Of a stretch of 64,000 nt of DNA, positions 18,704 to 28,616 are shown one piece after another. The position numbers were made by a program, and so were the translations under genes. Positions within the stretch are counted from its first letter, which is position 1. The number at the start of each line of letters is the position of its first letter. The notes under the pieces were generated by a model. It was not told the DNA's origin. It did no database searches and was given only the letters and a program-made list of their open reading frames with translations. Source of the DNA: JANNUT01 sp046331425 (GTDB taxonomy: Bacteria; Acidobacteriota; Polarisedimenticolia; J045); the NCBI GenBank assembly GCA_046331425.1, contig JAXLQU010000001.1:248001-312000 (forward strand). Reading direction: 5' to 3'.

Positions 18704-19312
18704 GTGCGGCGCCTGCTGTTAGGAACTTTGCTCGTATCGGGAATTCTTGCCCTCACCCCGTCGACTGCGGCGCAGGAGCCCGCCGCCAATCAAGACGCCA
18801 CCGTCCCTGACAAGCCGGGAGACCGTTCCGACTACGTGATCGGCGTAGAAGACCAGTTGCGAATAACAGTCTGGGGGGAGCCGGCGCTCAATCTGAGCGT
18901 GGTGGTTCGGCCCGACGGAAAAATCAGCGTGCCGTTGGTCAACGACTTCGTGGTCGAAGGAAGGACTGCCGAGCAGGTTCGGGTCGGACTGGTCCAGGCG
19001 ATGAAGCAGTTGCTGCGCGACCCCAACGTGACGGTGATCGTCGAGCAGATCAACAGCTTTCGGGTCTTCGTCTTGGGGGAGGTACGAAACCAAGGAGTGC
19101 TGCAGTTTCGGCGGCCGACTCGACTGCTTCAGGCACTTGCCATGGCGGGTGGCCTTACCGAGTTTGCCAAGAAGGACCTGGTCCTGTTTCGGAGCGACGG
19201 GCTCGGGGCCGGCGAGCGCGTCCTGCATCTGGACTATCGACGCCTGATCACGGGGGAGCGCCCCGTGGACAACATATTCCTCAAGCCGGGCGACACGATC
19301 CTGGTGCAGTGA
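18704..19312 (+). CDS. Polysaccharide export protein (Wza/BexD family)
   Basis: The product is 202 residues with a cleavable signal peptide (about 1-24, RRLLLGTLLVSGILALTPSTAAQ). It has a Poly_export domain (YVIGVEDQLRITVWGEPAL, then VVVRPDGKISVPL) and an SLBB domain (FRVFVLGEVRNQGVL, LLQALAMAGGL). It carries polymer through the periplasm and outer membrane. There is no lipobox Cys and no C-terminal amphipathic helix, so it is the short soluble type rather than a full Wza barrel. I chose GTG 18704 because AGGGAGGG precedes it and it opens directly into the signal peptide. Part of the EPS operon. Confidence 0.9.
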   Translation: MRRLLLGTLLVSGILALTPSTAAQEPAANQDATVPDKPGDRSDYVIGVEDQLRITVWGEPALNLSVVVRPDGKISVPLVNDFVVEGRTAEQVRVGLVQAMKQLLRDPNVTVIVEQINSFRVFVLGEVRNQGVLQFRRPTRLLQALAMAGGLTEFAKKDLVLFRSDGLGAGERVLHLDYRRLITGERPVDNIFLKPGDTILVQ

Positions 19313-19359
19313 TGACGCGTGACGCCCTGTCTGCAAGGCGCGATCGGCGAGGAGTGTAG

Positions 19360-20880
19360 ATGGCCGGCGAGAACAATGCGCTACGGATGCTCGAAAGCGT
19401 CGATCGAATCCGTCGGCACTGGTGGGTTGTCTTGGCAGGCGTCTGCCTGGGGCTTGGCGGAGGGCTGATCGTCCTCGACCAGATGCCAAAAACCTATGAG
19501 GCGACCACCAAGATCTTGGTCGCTCCGCAGAAGATCCCACAGGAGTTCGTGCGCAGCACCGTCACCGATGACCTCGCCGTCCGGATCGCTGCCTTGCGCG
19601 AAGCGGTGCTGAGTCGCCCCTACCTGCTCAGACTGATCGATTCCGCATTTGGGCGACCTGCCGACGATACCGAGTTAGAGCGGCTGATCAATTCGATTCG
19701 TAGTCGGGTCACGGTGACCGTCAGCGGGTACAACCTTTCACGAAGCGACGCATCGGCCTATTTCGAGGTTTCCTTTCGCGACAGCGATCCTGAGCGTACG
19801 GCCGAGGTGGTCAACACTCTGGCGCAACTCTATATCGCCGAGAACTCTCGATTCCGCAGCGCTCGCGCCCAAGAAACGGTGCAAACACTCGAGGGGTTAG
19901 CCAGCAAGGTGGAGGTCGAGCTCGCAGAGCGCGATCGGAGCATCGCCGATTTCAAGGCGGCGCACTTGTACGAAAGTGCCGCGCAGTTGGAAGCCAACAT
20001 CCGCCTTTTGGACGGTCGACAGCGAGATCTCGATGCCAACCAGAAGGCACTCGCGGCGGCCAAGGATCGGCTCGAGATTTTGCTGAGCCAGCCACCGACT
20101 CCGACGGCCGGCGGTTACTCGAGCACTCCTGCGGTCGACCCCGACCTCGCGAGACTGGCGGCGCTCGAACGAGAACTCGATTCGCACAAGTCGCGGTACT
20201 TCGACAATCACCCCGAGGTGCAAGCCAAGGAGCGTCAGATCGCCGAGCTCAAATCTCGGATTGCCAACGCTCCCTCACGCGAGTCGGCCGACAACGACCC
20301 GAACCGTATCGAGCGGCCAAACAACAGCCCCGCCGAAACCATACGGCGCGAGATCGCCCGGCTGGAGGATGAGCAGCGCAAGATCAGGGCCGACATCTCG
20401 ATCTATTCGGCACGCATCGAGAACACGCCACGCGTCGAGCAGCAGTTGGCGGAGCTGACCAAGGGCTACGAGGCGGTCGCATCGCAATATCGTGAGTACG
20501 CAGGGAAGGTCCAACTAGCCAAAGGGTCGCAGACCATCGAGGAAGCTCAGAAAGGTGAGCAGTTCGAAGTCATCGAGACCGCAGTAGCGCCCTCGTTCCC
20601 GATCGCTCCCGTGCCGCTGAATGTGTTGGGAATCGGCTTGATCGCGGGGATGCTCGTGTTTTTCGCCCCGCTCTTGCTGCGTGAGGTCTTCAGGCCGGTC
20701 GTCCGCTCCGAGGCCGTGCTAGAGGCGAGCACAGAGCTTCCCGTTTTGATCAGCATCCCGAGGATCCAGACGCCGCAGGTCAAGCGCATCGAGCGAAACC
20801 GTGTCGCCACCAACTGGATCTTCTCGATTCTCTCGGTCGCGGCCCTGGTTGTTGCCTGGTTCGTGCAGCGAGGAGCCTGA
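19360..20880 (+). CDS. Wzz/GNVR-type polysaccharide copolymerase (chain-length determinant)
   Basis: The product is 506 residues. Membrane helix 1 is at about 21-40 (WWVVLAGVCLGLGGGLIV). A long periplasmic coiled-coil region (about 180-400) includes the GNVR-like segment ELTKGYEAVASQYREYAGK. Helix 2 lies at about 412-436 (LNVLGIGLIAGMLVFFAPLL), with a further hydrophobic stretch at the C-terminus (485-502). It controls polymer length and couples to the tyrosine kinase encoded 6 bases downstream. No ATPase domain is fused, so it is the split PCP-2 type. Confidence 0.9.
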   Translation: MAGENNALRMLESVDRIRRHWWVVLAGVCLGLGGGLIVLDQMPKTYEATTKILVAPQKIPQEFVRSTVTDDLAVRIAALREAVLSRPYLLRLIDSAFGRPADDTELERLINSIRSRVTVTVSGYNLSRSDASAYFEVSFRDSDPERTAEVVNTLAQLYIAENSRFRSARAQETVQTLEGLASKVEVELAERDRSIADFKAAHLYESAAQLEANIRLLDGRQRDLDANQKALAAAKDRLEILLSQPPTPTAGGYSSTPAVDPDLARLAALERELDSHKSRYFDNHPEVQAKERQIAELKSRIANAPSRESADNDPNRIERPNNSPAETIRREIARLEDEQRKIRADISIYSARIENTPRVEQQLAELTKGYEAVASQYREYAGKVQLAKGSQTIEEAQKGEQFEVIETAVAPSFPIAPVPLNVLGIGLIAGMLVFFAPLLLREVFRPVVRSEAVLEASTELPVLISIPRIQTPQVKRIERNRVATNWIFSILSVAALVVAWFVQRGA

Positions 20881-20886
20881 GGCCAA

Positions 20887-21681
20887 ATGAGTATCGATCG
20901 ACCGCAGACCAAGCCGAATGCGAATGAGCCTAGCAGCACGTCGCGAGAGCCCGTGCGCGCAGGGTTGACGCGTTCACTGCGTGAGATGCCGGATATCGTG
21001 CTGAGGAGTGACGTGCCTCACCCCGCTGCCGAGCGCTTTCACAAACTCAAGACGACGCTGACGGCCGACCCTGGCCGTCATCGACAGGTGCTGGTTGTCA
21101 CCAGCGCCGCGCCCGGAGAAGGCAAGTCGCTGGTTGCGATGAACTTGGCGCTCGCCTTCGCTTCCGATGAACGCTGCCGCGTTTTGCTGGTCGATGCCGA
21201 TGCGCGCGCGCCTCGGATCGGTAGATTCATCCAGGATTCGCCGCGCGAGGGGTTGATGGAAGTGCTCAACGGCACCGCCAAACTCGAGAATGTCACGGTG
21301 CGGATCAGCGCTTCGTCGCTGAGCATCCTGACCGCCGGGACGCCGACCCGAAATCCGATCCCGCTGTTGAGTTCCGAGGCCTGCCGAACGCTGTTCGCTC
21401 AGTTGAGGCAACGCTACGATCGCATCATCGTGGATACTCCGCCGGCTGTTCCGTTCGCGGATGCGAACGTGATGGCGCCGTACAGCGATGGTTCTTTGAT
21501 CGTGGTGCGCTCAGGAAGCACACCGCGGCAGTTGGTGGCGTCGGCGCAACAGGCGATGTCTTCCGGCGAAATCGTGGGGATCGTGCTGAATGACTTGGAG
21601 TTCAATCTTGCGGACCGCAGACACCTCTACGATCACGACTATTACGAGTACTACCGCGACCCTGACAAGCGTAAGTCCTAA
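20887..21681 (+). CDS. BY-kinase (CpsD/CapB-type tyrosine kinase)
   Basis: The product is 264 residues of the MinD-like bacterial tyrosine kinase fold. Walker A is SAAPGEGKS (73-81), Walker A' is LLVDADARAP (from residue 100), and Walker B is IIVDTPPAVPF. The C-terminal tail has a tyrosine cluster, YDHDYYEYYRD, for autophosphorylation. It regulates polymer assembly together with the Wzz-like protein just upstream (6-base gap). ERFHKLKTTL at about 49-58 matches the subunit-contact helix (EAYRxLRTNL type). Confidence 0.92.
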   Translation: MSIDRPQTKPNANEPSSTSREPVRAGLTRSLREMPDIVLRSDVPHPAAERFHKLKTTLTADPGRHRQVLVVTSAAPGEGKSLVAMNLALAFASDERCRVLLVDADARAPRIGRFIQDSPREGLMEVLNGTAKLENVTVRISASSLSILTAGTPTRNPIPLLSSEACRTLFAQLRQRYDRIIVDTPPAVPFADANVMAPYSDGSLIVVRSGSTPRQLVASAQQAMSSGEIVGIVLNDLEFNLADRRHLYDHDYYEYYRDPDKRKS

Positions 21682-21726
21682 GAGCGGCTGAATGCCCTCT
21701 TCGGTTGACTGGTTCCGGCGCGCCGC

Positions 21727-23292
21727 ATGATTCGGAACGTTCTCAAGCACGCCGCCATCTACAGTTTTGCGTCGATTCTGGGCAAAGGGATCAGCTTCGT
21801 CATGCTGCCCTTCTACGCCCACATGCTGCACGGCGAAGGGTATGGCGTCATCGGTATGCTCGACGCCGCACTTAGCTTTCTCTCCAGCTTGCTCTCTTTC
21901 GGCATCGTCGGCAGCACGATCCGCTTCTACAACGATGAGCCGGCCGATCGTCAACCGTTCGTAATCAGCACCGCGATGCGACTGATGGCGTTTGGCGGCG
22001 GTGCGTTGGTGGTGTTGTGTTGCCTGTGCAGCAAGCCGCTGAGCTATGTGTTGCTGGGGGACACGAAGTTCTTCCTATTCGTGGCCGTTGCGCTGATAGC
22101 CTTTTGGCTCGATCTCGTCGGCGGCGCAGCCAGTACACTGCTCTTGATCGAACAGCGCTCGACGTTGTACTCGATGTTCGGGTTGCTCCGCCTAGTGGTA
22201 GGGCTCTCGCTCAACATCGTACTGATCGTTACGCTCGAATGGGGACTGTGGGGCTACTTCACGGCAGTATTGTTGACGGCACTGGTGTGGGCGATACCGC
22301 TGTGCTGGATCGTGATCAAGCGCGTCGGATTTCGTTATGACCGCGCGATCGCCAAGAAGATCATCGACTTCGAACTTCCGATGGTGCCGGCAAACTTGGT
22401 TTCCTTCGCCTCGCGTCAGGCCGAACGTGTCTTGATTCGGCTGCTGGTCGGCTTGGAAGGCGTCGGCATTTTGGAGATGTGCTACAAGCTCAGCACGCTG
22501 TTGCCGTTTCTACTGAACGAGCCGTTCATGCGCACTTGGTTCCCGCGCAGTATCGAGATCGCAGCCAACCCCGACGGACCGAAGGTAATCGGGCGCGTAT
22601 TCACGTTCTTCCTGTTTCTGGCGGCGTTCGTGGCCCTCGTGTTGGGGACCGGCGCCGACGACTTCTTGCGGATCATGACACCGCCCGAGTTCTGGCAGGG
22701 CGCGACGATCGCTCGGCTCGAACTGCTTACCGCCGTTCTAACCGGCGTGGATTCACATGTGGTGTTCGGCCTGGCCTACCAAAAGCTCTCGGGCGTCGTG
22801 TCGTGGATCAAGACAACGACATCGCTTCTCAAAGTCGGACTGAGCGTCATGCTCGTCTCCGCGTTCGGACTCAAGGGTGCCGCGTACTCGGCGCTGATCT
22901 GTGTACTGATTCAGGTGATCTGGACGATTCGCCGGTCGCAAGCTGTCTACAGGATCGAGATCGAGTGGCGCAAGGTAGCTGTACTCACGTCGGCGGCCAT
23001 TGCGCTCTACTGCACTATCATCCTGGCGGTGAGTCCTGACTTCGCGCCTGTCGAATGGCTCGGTCCAAGGGTTGCTGCTGCAATCACGGGCATCGCCGGT
23101 TGGATTGGTGCCGACACGACGTTCGGGCAGAAGCTTGTTCACGTTGCGAGCGAACGCGGCCTCGATATCGCATCGCTGGCGGTCAAGAGCGTGATGTGTC
23201 TTGCCTACCTGGTCTGCCTGCCTTTGGTGAACGTCAACCTCTGGCGTGAACTGCTGGGGATCCTGCGGGGTGCCCGGAGCGCCTCGTCGTGA
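21727..23292 (+). CDS. Wzx-type flippase (MOP superfamily polysaccharide transporter)
   Basis: The product is 521 residues with about 12-14 hydrophobic segments and the family start NVLKHAAIYSFASILGKGIS. It moves undecaprenyl-linked repeat units from the cytoplasmic to the periplasmic face. The C-terminal part resembles polysaccharide biosynthesis C domains (FLPFLL, RVFTFFLF). Its stop overlaps the next start (GTGA), so it is coupled to the following glycosyltransferase. The exact substrate depends on the sugars made by this locus. Confidence 0.88.
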   Translation: MIRNVLKHAAIYSFASILGKGISFVMLPFYAHMLHGEGYGVIGMLDAALSFLSSLLSFGIVGSTIRFYNDEPADRQPFVISTAMRLMAFGGGALVVLCCLCSKPLSYVLLGDTKFFLFVAVALIAFWLDLVGGAASTLLLIEQRSTLYSMFGLLRLVVGLSLNIVLIVTLEWGLWGYFTAVLLTALVWAIPLCWIVIKRVGFRYDRAIAKKIIDFELPMVPANLVSFASRQAERVLIRLLVGLEGVGILEMCYKLSTLLPFLLNEPFMRTWFPRSIEIAANPDGPKVIGRVFTFFLFLAAFVALVLGTGADDFLRIMTPPEFWQGATIARLELLTAVLTGVDSHVVFGLAYQKLSGVVSWIKTTTSLLKVGLSVMLVSAFGLKGAAYSALICVLIQVIWTIRRSQAVYRIEIEWRKVAVLTSAAIALYCTIILAVSPDFAPVEWLGPRVAAAITGIAGWIGADTTFGQKLVHVASERGLDIASLAVKSVMCLAYLVCLPLVNVNLWRELLGILRGARSASS

Positions 23293-24428
23293 GCGTCGTC
23301 CTGTGGGTTTCGCTGGCGCTGATCGTCTACATCTACGCCGGGTATCCGTTGGCGGCAGCCGTCTTGGGGCGGTTGATCCCGCGCCGCGTCGCCTCGGGCC
23401 CCTACGAACCGACTGTCACCATCGTGATCGCTGCGTTCAACGAAGCGGACGTGATCGCGAGCACGCTGGAAAACAAGTTGGCCCTGGAGTACCCGCCGGA
23501 GCTACTCGAGATACTTGTCGTGTCGGACGGTTCGGAGGATGGGACCGACGCGATCGTGCAGCGGTTTGCGACGGAAAGGGTACGTCTCATCCGGCAGGAG
23601 CCGCGCGCTGGCAAGACCAGCGCACTCAACTTGGGCGTGCAGCATGTGCGGTCCGAAATCGTCGTGTTTTCCGATGCAAACTCGATCTACCGCGTCGACG
23701 CGCTTCGCAACCTCGTGCGCGGTTTCGCCGATCCCCGTGTCGGCTACGTGACCGGCAAGATGCTGTATGGGACTGGGCCCGGCGATTGGGTCGGTTCGGG
23801 GTGCAGCGCGTTCATGAAGTACGAGAATTTCCTGCGGGTCCAAGAGACTCGACTCGGTTCTGTCGTCGGCGTCGATGGTGGAATCGACGCGGTTCGCCGC
23901 GCGTTGTATCTGCCGATGCGTTCGGATCAGTTGCCCGACTTCGTGCTGCCGTTATCGGTTGTCGAGCAAGGCTACCGTGTCGTGTTCGAGCCCGATGCGA
24001 TCGTGGTCGAGGACGCTTTGTCGAAGGGGAGCGATGAATACCGCATGCGAGTGCGCGTGGCGCTGCGGGCATTCTGGGCTCTGTGGGACAAGCGATCGCT
24101 GTTCAATCCGTTCCGGCGACCGCTGTTTGCGTGGCAACTCTTGTCGCACAAGTTGCTGCGATACCTGGCCCTCGTACCGATGCTCACTGCGTTTGCTGCG
24201 AACCTGATCCTAGCGAGCAAGGGGCCCGTCTATGCCGTGCTCTTGTTGCTGCAACTGCTCGTTTGGGCCGGTGCGCTCTTCGGCCTGACGCCGGCAGCGC
24301 GCATGATTCCGATAGGAATCGTGCGCTGGACTTCTTACCTGTTGCTGCTCAACGTCGCGTCACTGCACGCGTTCCTGCGTTTCATGCTGGGAAAGAAGCA
24401 GGTACTGTGGACTCCACGAAAGGGCTGA
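23289..24428 (+). CDS. Membrane glycosyltransferase family 2
   Basis: The product is 379 residues. A short N-terminal hydrophobic segment (WVSLALIVYIYAGYPLAAAVL) is followed by a GT-A domain with VTIVIAAFNEADVI, VVSDGSEDGTD and VVFSDANSIY (DxD-like). Acceptor-side motifs include KMLYGTG and VVFEPDAIVVE. At least three C-terminal helices (about 290-360) anchor it. This is a processive or polyprenyl-linked type of GT2. It overlaps wzx by 4 bases and precedes a GT4 gene by 2 bases. Confidence 0.9.
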   Translation: MSVVLWVSLALIVYIYAGYPLAAAVLGRLIPRRVASGPYEPTVTIVIAAFNEADVIASTLENKLALEYPPELLEILVVSDGSEDGTDAIVQRFATERVRLIRQEPRAGKTSALNLGVQHVRSEIVVFSDANSIYRVDALRNLVRGFADPRVGYVTGKMLYGTGPGDWVGSGCSAFMKYENFLRVQETRLGSVVGVDGGIDAVRRALYLPMRSDQLPDFVLPLSVVEQGYRVVFEPDAIVVEDALSKGSDEYRMRVRVALRAFWALWDKRSLFNPFRRPLFAWQLLSHKLLRYLALVPMLTAFAANLILASKGPVYAVLLLLQLLVWAGALFGLTPAARMIPIGIVRWTSYLLLLNVASLHAFLRFMLGKKQVLWTPRKG

Positions 24429-24430
24429 CG

Positions 24431-25546
24431 ATGCGAGTCATGCACGTCATCGACAGCGGTGGGCTCTATGGTGCCGAGCAGGTCCTGTTGAGTTTGTTGT
24501 CGGAACAGCAGACACCTGCTGTGTCGGCCCAGCTGGTCAGCGTGGGGTCGCCCGGCTGTGGCGAGAAATCGATCGAGGTCGAGGCCCATCGCCGTGGGTT
24601 ACCGCTGACGTCGATCCGGATGCTCCCCGGATTCAACCCACGCGGAACGCTCGGCTTGCTGCGCCTGGCGCGCGAGATGCGGGCCGACGTGATTCACTCG
24701 CACGGTTACAAGGGAAACATTCTGCTCGGGATGACCCCGCGTCGCGCCCGCCAGGCGGCGCTGGTCACGACACTCCACGGCTGGACCAACACCGGTGGAC
24801 TGACCAAGATTCATGCCTACGAGTGGCTTGACGCACGTTGTCTGTCGAGGATGGACGCCGTCGTGTTGGTTTCCCCGGCACAGCAACAGCATCGCTGGAT
24901 CCGCCGCTTGGCGGCGGGACGCTCGACCCTCATCCCCAACGGGGTTGCTCCTCCAGGCCCCGCTCACGAACTCTCTCCGGCGATTCAGCAGTTCTGCTCC
25001 GAGGGGATGATCATCGGCAGCGCGGGGCGTCTGTCGGAAGAGAAAGGGTTTGAGCATCTGTTGCAGGCTGCCGCGCGATTGATTCGTGCAGGCAAGCCGG
25101 TGCGCGTCGTGCTTGCCGGTGATGGGCCCGAGCGCGAGCCGCTGCTCGCTCTGGCGGCGCAGTTGGGTATCGCCGATCGCGTGATGCTGCCGGGCTACGT
25201 CGCACCGATTGCAGCCTTGTTGGCGCGGCTGGACGTATTCGTGTCGTCGTCGTTGCTCGAGGGTATGCCGCTCGTCGTGTTGGAGGCGATGCAACTGGCA
25301 CGGCCGATCGTCGCAACCGCCGTGGGAGGAACGCCGTACGCGCTCGACCATGGAAAAGCGGGTCTGCTCGTGACCGCGGCAGATGCCACAGCACTGGCAG
25401 AGGCGATCGAAACGCTGCTTGACGATTCCGATCTGCGCGAACAGTTAGGCGCGCGCGCGCGCCAGCGTTGTGCGCAAGAGTTCTCGGCCCGCACGATGGC
25501 AGATCGCTATGCCGAACTCTACCGGCTCGTGAGCCGCCGCCCGTGA
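24431..25546 (+). CDS. Glycosyltransferase family 4 (GT-B)
   Basis: The product is 371 residues with a two-Rossmann GT-B fold. It has an N-terminal glycine-rich loop (VIDSGGLYGAEQVL), the C-terminal donor-binding GSAGRLSEEKGFEHLL (about 194-209), and the EX7E motif in EGMPLVVLEAM. It transfers a sugar from a nucleotide donor during repeat-unit assembly in the cytoplasm. ATG 24431 lies 2 bases after the stop of the preceding gene. Confidence 0.92.
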   Translation: MRVMHVIDSGGLYGAEQVLLSLLSEQQTPAVSAQLVSVGSPGCGEKSIEVEAHRRGLPLTSIRMLPGFNPRGTLGLLRLAREMRADVIHSHGYKGNILLGMTPRRARQAALVTTLHGWTNTGGLTKIHAYEWLDARCLSRMDAVVLVSPAQQQHRWIRRLAAGRSTLIPNGVAPPGPAHELSPAIQQFCSEGMIIGSAGRLSEEKGFEHLLQAAARLIRAGKPVRVVLAGDGPEREPLLALAAQLGIADRVMLPGYVAPIAALLARLDVFVSSSLLEGMPLVVLEAMQLARPIVATAVGGTPYALDHGKAGLLVTAADATALAEAIETLLDDSDLREQLGARARQRCAQEFSARTMADRYAELYRLVSRRP

Positions 25547-26562
25547 ACACCACCGATTCGTCGGGCGAGCGAGGGCAGACGCCGCCACTGCCACCTGCGA
25601 TCACGGTCGTGATTCCGGCCTACAACGCTGGCAACTACCTCGCCGCGACCCTCGACAGCGTGCTGAATGAAGGAACCCAAAACGTCCAGATCGTGGTCGT
25701 CGACGATGCCTCGCAAGACGACACCGGCGCGGTTGCTGCCCGCTACGCATCGCGCGGGGTCGAGTATCTCAGGCTCGATCGCAACAGCGGCGGACCGGCA
25801 CGTCCGCGAAACGTCGGCATTGGGGCCGCACGCGCGCCTGTCGTGGCGATCTTCGACAGCGACGATCTGATGCTCCCCGGCCGGTTGTCGCTGTCGCTGC
25901 AGCTGATGAACGCGCGCCCCGACATCGCCCTGGCGTTCACCGATGCGGTGCGCTTCCAGGACGGTACGAGCCCGAAGGGGGGGAGCGCGTTTCTGGCAGA
26001 CTACTCAGGCTTCGCGGCACTTCCCAAGACGTCTCTCGATCCCGCCTGGGCGGTACTGGAGCCACCGCACGGTTACGAGGGTTTGTGTTTCGAGAACTTC
26101 ATACCGACCAGCAGTGTGACGTTGCGCGTGTCCGCGCTCCAAGAGCTTGGCGTCTTCGACGATACTTTGACCAATGGCGACGACTTCGACCTTTGGTTGC
26201 GGCTTGCACGCGATCGCGCGGTCGGCGTGGTGACTCGGGTGACAGTGCACTATCGCGAGCGCGCCAGCGGGATCTCCGGTCGGGGTGCCCTGCTTTCCGA
26301 AGCGCGGATCGCGGTCCTGAGACGGCAACTTGGTTTGGATCAAACGCCACGAATCGTGCGGCAACTGCGCTACCAGATCGCGCTCAATCGCTACGCCCAG
26401 GGGTACTACCATCAGGAGCGCGGTGAACTTCGGCTTGCGCGCGCTTACTACGTGCAGAGCGTCAGGGAGCGTCCCGGTTGGTACGCAATCAAGGGGTTGC
26501 TGATATCGATGCTGGGAAGACGGGTGCTTCGCCTGCTGCAATCGCTGCGTGCGCGAGCGTGA
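25543..26562 (+). CDS. Glycosyltransferase family 2
   Basis: The product is 339 residues with GT-A motifs ITVVIPAYNAGNYLAATL, IVVVDDASQDDTG, AIFDSDDLMLPGRL (DxD) and NGDDFDLWLRLARD (catalytic base region). A helical tail of about 80 residues follows. GTG 25543 overlaps the stop of the previous gene (GTGA); a start further upstream would lie inside that gene. One of the assembly transferases of the repeat unit. Confidence 0.9.
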   Translation: MNTTDSSGERGQTPPLPPAITVVIPAYNAGNYLAATLDSVLNEGTQNVQIVVVDDASQDDTGAVAARYASRGVEYLRLDRNSGGPARPRNVGIGAARAPVVAIFDSDDLMLPGRLSLSLQLMNARPDIALAFTDAVRFQDGTSPKGGSAFLADYSGFAALPKTSLDPAWAVLEPPHGYEGLCFENFIPTSSVTLRVSALQELGVFDDTLTNGDDFDLWLRLARDRAVGVVTRVTVHYRERASGISGRGALLSEARIAVLRRQLGLDQTPRIVRQLRYQIALNRYAQGYYHQERGELRLARAYYVQSVRERPGWYAIKGLLISMLGRRVLRLLQSLRARA

Positions 26563-26576
26563 GGCCGACAGGTGCT

Positions 26577-27478
26577 ATGAACAGCGTCAGCGCGATCATC
26601 ACCTGCTACAACTACGGAAAGTACCTCGACGGCTGCATCCAGTCGGTGCTCGGACAGTCCGAACCGGTGCATGAAATCGTGATCGTCGACGATGGTTCGA
26701 CCGACGATACAGAGCAGGTGCTGCAGCGCTACGAGGATCGCGAACGGATTACCATCGTCAGGCAGCAGAACAAAGGCCAAGCGTGCGCGAAGAACGAAGG
26801 GGCCCGCCGTGCCAGCGGAGATCTGCTCGCGTTTCTGGATGCCGATGATCGTTGGGACCGACACAAGACCGAGTGCAACGCCCGATCTTCGCTGATCCGT
26901 CGATCGGGGTGGTATATGGCCAGGTGCGGTACATCGATGAACACGACGCCGCGATTCAACTGCCGCCCGCCGTTCCCGAGCTTGCGCCCCGCCGAGGGAA
27001 CGTCTCGGCGCCGCTCTTCATCGATAACTTCATCCCATTCTCGTCGGCAATGATCCGGCGACCGCTATTTCAGGCAGCCGACGGCTTCGATGAGTCGCTT
27101 CCGATGGGGATCGACTGGGATCTGTGGCTGCGCTTGTCGGTTGTGACCCGCTTCGAGTTCGTGCCGCAGCCGCTGCTGATCTACCGCGCCGGACACGCCG
27201 GCCAGATGTCGAAGAATCGCCAGACGCGGCAGGAATGTTCGGATCGCATCATGGCGAAGTTCTTGGAACGGCATCCTGAGGCGTTGCCGCCTGCGACCGT
27301 GCGGCGCGCCTACGCCTATACGTTCGTCAACCGCGCCTATGCAGCGCGCGACACCAGCCTGCTCACCTCCGATCGGTGGTTGCTACGCGCCGTTGGTCAG
27401 CAGCCGTTGTGGTGGCGGCCCTATCGCGAGTTGGCCAAGAACGCGGTGCTGGCCTTGGTTCCGACGAGGTGGCGCTGA
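26577..27478 (+). pseudogene. Glycosyltransferase family 2, frameshifted
   Basis: The first 99 residues (VSAIITCYNYGKYLDGCI, IVIVDDGSTDDTEQVL, then FLDADDRWDRHKTE) and the remaining 200 residues (RPIFADPSIGVVYGQVRY, GIDWDLWLRL, QPLLIYRAG) are one GT2 enzyme in two frames. The break is at 26871-26873. Inserting one G (GAGTG to GAGGTG) joins them into a 300-residue protein of normal length. Start ATG 26577 follows a GACAGGTGC context. As written it would be a truncated, inactive protein, unless this is a sequencing deletion. Confidence 0.85.
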
Positions 27479-27479
27479 C

Positions 27480-28616
27480 ATGCCGTCGCCGATTCGTGTG
27501 GCATTTGTCATCGACACGATCGCAGGTGATACCAGCGGCACCGAACGTCAGTTGCTGGGCTTGATCGGTCGGCTCGATCGATCACGGGTCGAGCCGTACT
27601 TGGTCGTTCTCTCAACCTCCGAGTGGTTGCAGTCGCATCAGGTCGCGTGCGACGTGATCGTTCTCGGCTACAGCGGCTTGATCAAGCCGTCACTCGTGGG
27701 AGTCGTGTCGAGGCTCTCGACCGCCCTGCGCGAGCGGAAGATCGACGTCGTGTTGACGTTTTTCGAGGACGCACTGTTTGTCGGCCTGATCGGGGCCTGG
27801 TGGTCGGGTGTACACCCGGCACTGATGCAGAGCCGGCGCGACATCGGAATGGGAGCAACGCGACCTTGGTATCACACGCTGTTCGACCTCGCTCGCGTCG
27901 TGCTCGCCGATCGATTCGACGCTGTGGTGGTCAACGGTGAGGCGGTCAAACGTTGGGTCGCCGAGACCGATGGCGTTCCGTTGTCGCGAATCAACGTGAT
28001 TCGCAACGGCGTTGAGCCGCTAGGGCCGAGCGCGAGCAAGTTCCCGCTACCCGATCCACCCGGCACGATCTGGTTTGGCGTGACTGCCAACCTTAAGCCG
28101 ATCAAACGTATCGACCTCTTGATCGAAGCGCTGTCTCGGCTCGATCGGCTCGTGTCGTGGCCGTGGCAGTGTGTCGTGCTGGGCGAGGGCCCGGAGCGCT
28201 CGCAACTCTCTCGCCAGATTCAACAGTGCGGTCTCGCCACGCGCGTTCACTTGGTGGGTGCTGTCACCGATGTCGCGTCGTACCTGCAGCGCGTCGACGT
28301 CGCAGCGCTCTGTTCCGATCGGGAAGGGCTCTCCAACGCTATCTTGGAGTTCATGACGCTGAGCAAGCCGGTGGTGGCGACCGATGTCGGCTCCTGCTCC
28401 GAACTTGTCGGCAGCGAGAACGGGATACTCGTTCCGCCCGGCGATGCAACGGCGCTGGCCGAGGCGCTGGCGCGGTTGGGCAGTGATGAAGGTCTCAGGC
28501 AGCGGATGGGGCAGGTCTCGCGCCGGCGCGCTGCCGATGAGTTCAGTTGGTCGCGCGCCGTCTCGGAATGGACATCGCTGTTCGAACGCGCTATGGCGCA
28601 GCCGAGCCATCGATGA
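27480..28616 (+). CDS. Glycosyltransferase family 4 (GT-B)
   Basis: The product is 378 residues. It has an N-terminal VIDTIAGDTSGTERQLLG, donor domain GVTANLKPIKRIDLLIEAL, EX7E motif in EGLSNAILEFM, and KPVVATDVGSCSELV. It transfers one sugar of the repeat unit. Start ATG 27480 is one base past the preceding stop. Its own stop overlaps the start of the following CapK-like gene (ATGA), so the genes are coupled. Confidence 0.92.
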   Translation: MPSPIRVAFVIDTIAGDTSGTERQLLGLIGRLDRSRVEPYLVVLSTSEWLQSHQVACDVIVLGYSGLIKPSLVGVVSRLSTALRERKIDVVLTFFEDALFVGLIGAWWSGVHPALMQSRRDIGMGATRPWYHTLFDLARVVLADRFDAVVVNGEAVKRWVAETDGVPLSRINVIRNGVEPLGPSASKFPLPDPPGTIWFGVTANLKPIKRIDLLIEALSRLDRLVSWPWQCVVLGEGPERSQLSRQIQQCGLATRVHLVGAVTDVASYLQRVDVAALCSDREGLSNAILEFMTLSKPVVATDVGSCSELVGSENGILVPPGDATALAEALARLGSDEGLRQRMGQVSRRRAADEFSWSRAVSEWTSLFERAMAQPSHR

